This document shows positions 22,518-26,031 of a stretch of 26,031 bases of DNA, piece after piece. The notes beneath the pieces are model-generated. The model had not been told where the DNA came from, made no database searches, and saw only the letters and a list, made by a program, of their open reading frames with translations. Every line of letters begins with the position of its first letter. Position 1 is the stretch's first letter. The stretch spans positions 1 to 26,031 of the forward strand of contig JAFGJR010000145.1 of NCBI GenBank assembly GCA_016928975.1. The letters are read 5' to 3'. A program made the translations under genes and the position numbers. This DNA is from Sedimentisphaerales bacterium (lineage in GTDB: Bacteria > Planctomycetota > Phycisphaerae > Sedimentisphaerales > SG8-4).

Positions 22518-22955
22518 TTAGGATAACTCGATCTTCTGGGGTTGCTGCGCCTGGTGCTCGTGGGTAGGACCGGCGTACACCTTGAGCCTGCGGAACATGT
22601 GCCGAGCAGAGCGGGTCTTGGGGAGCATCCGCCGGACCGCCAGCTCGATGACCTCCGCCGGCCTCATTCCCTTCTGGTGTTGATAACTTCTGATCTTGTG
22701 CCCGCCCGGATAGCCGGTGTACCAGTCGTATTCCTTGGTCTGTTCCTTGTCGCCGGTCATCCGCACCTTCTCGGCGTTGACCACGATTACGAAATCGCCG
22801 CAATCGGCCTGAGGCGTGTAGGTGACCTTGTTCTTGCCCATCAGAATCGGTGCGATCTTGGCCGCCAGTCGGCCCAGAACCGCCCCATCGGCGTCGAACA
22901 ACCACCACTTGCGCTCCACCTCTTGCATCTTGGCCATGTACGTCTTCATAGGCAT
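22518..22955 (-). CDS. rplM: 50S ribosomal protein L13 (uL13)
   Basis: 145 residues from ATG 22955. The open frame reaches 22976, but the strong promoter at 22988-23015 predicts a start near 22981, which would leave almost no leader for that codon; ATG 22955 leaves about 26 nt and a GAGAAGAGAG stretch. The sequence has KWWLFDADGAVLGRLAAKIAPIL, GDFVIVVNAEKVRMTGDK, GYPGGHKIRSY, and LPKTRSARHMFRRLKVYAG...HEHQAQQP, all hallmarks of L13. It is an early assembly protein of the large subunit. ATG 22949 (MKTYMAK) is another possible start. Confidence 0.96.
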   Translation of the reverse strand: MPMKTYMAKMQEVERKWWLFDADGAVLGRLAAKIAPILMGKNKVTYTPQADCGDFVIVVNAEKVRMTGDKEQTKEYDWYTGYPGGHKIRSYQHQKGMRPAEVIELAVRRMLPKTRSARHMFRRLKVYAGPTHEHQAQQPQKIELS

Positions 22956-22987
22956 ACTCTCTTCTCTTTCAGGCATAGAAACCCTGG

Positions 22988-23015
22988 ATTTTAGCAGCCA
23001 AGCCGGCTATGTCAA
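22988..23015 (-). promoter_or_regulatory. sigma70-type promoter of rplM-rpsI
   Basis: On the minus strand a perfect TTGACA (23015-23010) and TAAAAT (22993-22988) are 16 nt apart. Transcription should start near 22981, about 26 nt before ATG 22955. The strength fits a ribosomal-protein operon. Confidence 0.75.
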
Positions 23016-23116
23016 ACCATTTTGCCGGCTACTTTCCAGATTTCTGCGGCCAGGTCCACACATGAGGACAAGGTCAATCACAAAGCTACTTGTCTCCAGA
23101 TTCACCCCTGCAATTT

Positions 23117-23139
23117 TGCATTTGAAATGCATAATTGCA
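23117..23139. promoter_or_regulatory. operator-like palindrome upstream of the ATPase gene
   Basis: TGCATTT-G-AAATGCA (23117-23131) is a perfect palindrome with 7-bp arms, and a third TGCA box lies at 23136-23139. It lies 28 bp ahead of the ATPase start and about 100 bp upstream of the divergent rplM promoter. AT-rich palindromes of this kind often bind a dimeric repressor; no regulator gene is adjacent. The ATPase start has no clear ribosome site. Confidence 0.35.
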
Positions 23140-23166
23140 TAGATGGTAGCAGAATCATAGGTTATT

Positions 23167-24384
23167 ATGTCAAGCATGTATATCAGAAGAATCGCTGAAA
23201 TAACTTTAGAGAGCATTTTGAACGAGTCGAAAGTGGGGCTTATCCTCGGCGCTCGCCAAGTAGGGAAAACCACATTGGCGGAGCATGTGCTCGCTGGTCG
23301 CAACGCGTTGTTCCTCAACTTCGATGTTGAGATCGATAAGCAGCGGTTTTTGGCCGCCGCCACGTTGACTCCGGCCGATGGACTGAAGAGCCTGGGAAAT
23401 CCGCACGTGCTCGTGGTGGATGAGGCTCAGCGCCTCCCCCAAACCCCACGTATCGTCAAAGGGTGGCACGACATGCGGCTGCCTGTGAAGATCCTGTTGC
23501 TCGGCTCCTCCAGTCTGAATCTTCTCGATCAGGCGGCAGAGAGTCTCACGGGACGAAGTCGCAAGCTTCTGCTGCCGCCGTTTGTATTCGAGGAATCGTT
23601 GCGTTCTCAAGGCTGGTATTCGCACGCTTACACTCCCGAAATCCTTGAGAGGCAATTCGCTGCCCCATTGCGTGCCTTCCTCATGCAGTCTCTCGTTTTC
23701 GGTTCCTATCCCGAAGTTGTCTTGGCCGAGGACAGGCCGCGTCTGTTGCGGGACCTCAGCTCCGACTATCTCTGGAAGGACATCCTTCAGACCGGTCTGG
23801 TCAAGTCGCCGGACCTCATCAAGCGATTGCTCACCCTCTTGGCGCACCAAGTTGGAAACGAGGTCTCCACGCAGGAACTCGCGACGCAACTGGCAATGGC
23901 TCGACCCACCGTGGAGAGGTATCTGGATTTGCTTGAGCAGACCTACGTGGTGTTCCGCCTGCCCTCGTTCAGCACCAACGCGCGTAAGGAAATTGCGCGG
24001 AGCAAGAAGGTGTTCTTCTGGGATACCGGGATTCGCAATGCCCTCTTAAATGCCTTCGCGACTGAGGAGCTTCGCCCGGACATCGGGGTTCTGTGGGAGA
24101 ATTGGGTGATTGCCGAAGCGGCCAAACGCAACCTGCTGCTCGGTTGCCCGGGTGAGCTTTTCTTCTGGCGTTCGCGGGCGCAGTCCGAAGTGGACCTAGT
24201 CATCAAGACAGGCGACCAGGTACAGGCATTCGAGATTAAGTGGCAGCCGAAGCGGGTAGCCACCCGTGCTTTCTCATCCATGTATGGCATCAAGGTGCAA
24301 CTGGTTACCTCGCACGATTTCCTCACCACCGCCCCGTGGTCGCATGGAAACGACTTCCCCCGACAAGCGATCTATTCCCATTGA
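23167..24384 (+). CDS. AAA_14 ATPase with C-terminal DUF4143
   Basis: 405 residues from ATG 23167; a second ATG at 23176 is possible. Walker A is GARQVGKTT (28-36) and Walker B VLVVDEAQ (81-88), followed by LLGSSSLNLL, a sensor-like strand. Residues about 185-300 form a winged-helix region (STQELATQLAMARPTVERYLDLLEQ). The C-terminal DUF4143 part ends with FFWRSRAQSEVDLVIK and FEIKW, a pattern resembling the PD-(D/E)xK nuclease fold (E, D, ExK). This two-part protein is very common and often multi-copy in anaerobes and archaea, and is of unknown function. Suggested links include mobile elements and toxin-antitoxin-like roles. It is convergent with the propeller genes, 34 bp apart, and stands between rplM and them as a single gene. 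Confidence 0.9.
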   Translation: MSSMYIRRIAEITLESILNESKVGLILGARQVGKTTLAEHVLAGRNALFLNFDVEIDKQRFLAAATLTPADGLKSLGNPHVLVVDEAQRLPQTPRIVKGWHDMRLPVKILLLGSSSLNLLDQAAESLTGRSRKLLLPPFVFEESLRSQGWYSHAYTPEILERQFAAPLRAFLMQSLVFGSYPEVVLAEDRPRLLRDLSSDYLWKDILQTGLVKSPDLIKRLLTLLAHQVGNEVSTQELATQLAMARPTVERYLDLLEQTYVVFRLPSFSTNARKEIARSKKVFFWDTGIRNALLNAFATEELRPDIGVLWENWVIAEAAKRNLLLGCPGELFFWRSRAQSEVDLVIKTGDQVQAFEIKWQPKRVATRAFSSMYGIKVQLVTSHDFLTTAPWSHGNDFPRQAIYSH

Positions 24385-24418
24385 CTCGTGCAGTCCGTCT
24401 CTGGCACCAATCTCTGCC

Positions 24419-25405
24419 TCACAGCACCCTGCGTCTACGCAGCCAGCCGACCAGACCAGCGCCCGTCCCCGCCAGCAGGACGGCGCCGGGTGCAGGGGTC
24501 GCGGTGGCGTCGTAGGTTGCCGTGTAGATCTCGCAATCAGGCCAGTCCCCGGCGAACCACACCACGTTGGTGCCTGAGATATCGAGACCCTCTGCGAGGG
24601 TATTATTATTGGTTAGCTGCCCCGCAAAGTTGCTGTAGACCTCCCAGTCAGAACCATCCTCGCCCACCCACACCACATTTGTGCCGGAGATGGCGGGGTC
24701 GGAATCGGTGGTGCCATTGTTGGTCAACTGTCCGGCGAAGTTGCTGTAGATTTCCCAGTCCGAACCGTCCCAGCCGATCCAAACCACATTCGTGCCAGAG
24801 ATGGCAGGACGCAAATCGTCAGTGTTGTTGTTAGTCAACTGTCCGTCGAAGTTGCTGTAAATCTCATAGTCGGAACCATCCCAGCCCATCCACACCACAT
24901 TCGTTCCTGAGATGTCGGGCCATATATCATCGGCGCTGTTACTGGTCAACTGCCCCGCAAAGTTGCTGTAAATCTCAGAATCAGAGCCATCCGGGCCAAA
25001 CCATACGACGTTCGTACCTGAGATGGCTGGGCCTTGTTCTGTGATGGAATCATGAGTGGTCAGCTTCCCGCCAAAAAAGTTGGTGTAGACGTCCCATCCA
25101 AAACTGCCCCCGCCTACCTACACCACATTCGTGCCGGAGATGTCTGGGGCCTCATCGGGCGTGCTGTTATCGGTCAACTGGCCTGCAAAGTTGCTGTAGA
25201 TGTCGTCGTCAGTACCATCCCAACCCTCCCACACCACGTTCGTACCCGAGATGGCGGGGTGGTAGTTGGCGATGCTGTTGTTCGTCAACTGCGTGATCGT
25301 CCAGCCGGCTTGGGCAGGCGTGACGGCACACACCATCAACCCGACAAGCGTGAGAAGCAGGATCCGCGAGATGTGACCACTTGCACCGTGTGCTCGTCTG
25401 TTCAT
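24419..25405 (-). pseudogene. PEP-CTERM beta-propeller protein, interrupted by one in-frame TAG
   Basis: Read through, the frame is 328 residues: signal peptide (about 1-33, ending TPAQA), a short strand WTITQLTNN, seven repeats of 37 residues, and a C-terminal sorting tail PAPGAVLLAG...GWLRRRR (304-328). The repeat consensus is ISGTNVVWxGWDGSDxEIYSNFAGQLTNNxT, like TolB/PD40-type beta-propeller blades; seven blades would close a ring, with the N-terminal strand completing the last blade. The frame is broken at codon 96 (25118-25120), TAG where the Trp of NVVW stands in the other repeats. Both halves stay in one frame with no other stop. Likely an exported, envelope-sorted binding protein. 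It may be a true pseudogene, a recent mutation, a sequencing error, or read through. Confidence 0.75.
24497..25252 (-). repeat. seven tandem 111-bp coding repeats
   Basis: Each unit encodes one propeller blade of about 37 residues beginning ISGTNVVW. Copies differ by scattered substitutions (for example TDD, TPDE, TTDS in the loop), so they are old duplications rather than a fresh expansion. They are coding repeats, not a CRISPR array. Confidence 0.85.
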
Positions 25406-25457
25406 CTCATCACCCTGTCAAGCCCCAATGCCAAACGTTCTCTCACTCACAGCAATG

Positions 25458-26031
25458 TCACAATGTCCGCCGACGCCGCAGCCAGCCGACCAGACCAGCG
25501 CCCATGCCAGCCAGCAAGACACCGCCGGGTGCAGGTACTGTGGCACTGTCCCAGTTGGCCATGTAGACCTCCCAGTGTCCATCGTATCCCAGCCATGCCA
25601 CGTTCGTGCCTGAGATGGCAGGTCTGGAACTGTTCCTGGTCGTTAGTTGCCCTGCAAAACTGGTGATGATGCCTCCTTCGTTCACCCACACAACATTCGT
25701 GGCCGAGATATCAGGAAAACGATCATCGGTGTTGTTGTTGGTCAATTGGCCTGCAAAGTTGCTGTAAACCTCAAAGTCCGTGCCATCCCAGGCGGACCAA
25801 ACCACATTTGTGCCAGAGATGGCGACCGACTCATGGTTGGTGCTATCAGTGGTCAACTGTCCTGCGAAGGTGCTGTATATCTCGGAATCCCAGACATCGC
25901 CGCCGATCCATACGACATTTGTTCCTGAGATATCAGGATATGTGTCATAAAGGCTGTCGTTGGTCAACTGCCCGGCATAGTTGGTGAAGATGTCAAAACC
26001 AACAGAGAAGCCCTGCCATACGACGTTCGTG
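25458..26031 (-). CDS. PEP-CTERM beta-propeller protein, 5' part outside window
   Basis: A paralogue of the neighbouring broken gene, 52 bp upstream of it and on the same strand. The frame is open to the right edge. At least five blades of the same 37-residue type are seen (ISGTNVVW...EIYSxFAGQLTxxS), one shortened near VNEGGIITSFAGQL, followed by the sorting tail PAPGGVLLAG...GWLRRRR. The tail should direct the exported protein to an exosortase-like enzyme in the inner membrane, a route common in Planctomycetota and biofilm-forming Gram-negatives. This copy has no stop within the visible part and is likely the functional one. The ligand is unknown. Confidence 0.85.
   Translation of the reverse strand, partial: TNVVWQGFSVGFDIFTNYAGQLTNDSLYDTYPDISGTNVVWIGGDVWDSEIYSTFAGQLTTDSTNHESVAISGTNVVWSAWDGTDFEVYSNFAGQLTNNNTDDRFPDISATNVVWVNEGGIITSFAGQLTTRNSSRPAISGTNVAWLGYDGHWEVYMANWDSATVPAPGGVLLAGMGAGLVGWLRRRRTL

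Noticed and set aside
25118..25120. TAG as pyrrolysine codon
   Set aside because: All other repeats have Trp at this position, no pyl genes are visible, and a one-base TGG to TAG change explains it more simply.
24497..25252. Regular 111-bp direct repeats resembling a CRISPR array
   Set aside because: Repeats are in-frame coding units of a propeller and diverge along their whole length; there are no unique spacers and no cas genes.

Overview
The window looks like part of a chromosome from an anaerobic planctomycete, probably class Phycisphaerae (Sedimentisphaerales-like). This is inferred from three things: two exported proteins ending in a PEP-CTERM-type tail with the pattern PAPG, a glycine-rich hydrophobic stretch, then GWLRRRR; a large K+-dependent-type membrane pyrophosphatase; and a GC-rich genome with frequent GTG/TTG starts. 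It is not proven by any marker gene. No rRNA, tRNA, CRISPR array or transposase was found.

Layout, left to right. Positions 2-601 hold the C-terminal part of a DNA methyltransferase cut by the window edge. A MazG-like nucleotide pyrophosphohydrolase follows (740-1081). A four-repeat DUF11 lipoprotein sits on the minus strand (1139-2905), with a clear sigma70 promoter and an intrinsic terminator. Then come a fused homocysteine methyltransferase/methylenetetrahydrofolate reductase (3274-5139), a YceK/YidQ-like lipoprotein (5276-6322) and ThyX (6395-7012). One-carbon and thymidylate metabolism are therefore close together. A SpoIIE/RsbU-type phosphatase and a YggS-like PLP homeostasis protein lie on the minus strand (7016-9141). 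A 570-bp intergenic region (9142-9710) contains a near-consensus plus-strand promoter and a matching terminator, but no gene: a candidate small RNA of about 185 nt.

From 9711 to 16823 the minus strand carries housekeeping genes: rsfS, argS, an orphan MNT-type nucleotidyltransferase, yjbQ and an MFS transporter, with hppA upstream of rsfS. From 17003 to 21801, argJ and argC are separated by two kinds of cargo. Beside argC is a tight set with an AhpD-like protein and a nitrilase-family amidohydrolase. Beside argJ is a lower-GC block with an orphan VapB-type antitoxin, a decayed stretch where a toxin gene would be expected, and a zinc-ribbon protein ending in a nucleoside-deoxyribosyltransferase/TIR-like fold. 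The rplM-rpsI operon follows (22011-22955) with its own promoter and terminator. Then come an AAA_14/DUF4143 ATPase (23167-24384) and two tandem paralogous PEP-CTERM beta-propeller genes (24419-26031). The complete copy of these has seven 37-residue repeats and is interrupted by one in-frame TAG exactly where every other repeat has Trp.

The strongest leads are the nonsense-interrupted propeller gene, the unannotated small RNA locus, and the zinc-ribbon/NDT-like effector block inserted in the arginine cluster. The remaining genes mostly belong to well-known families.
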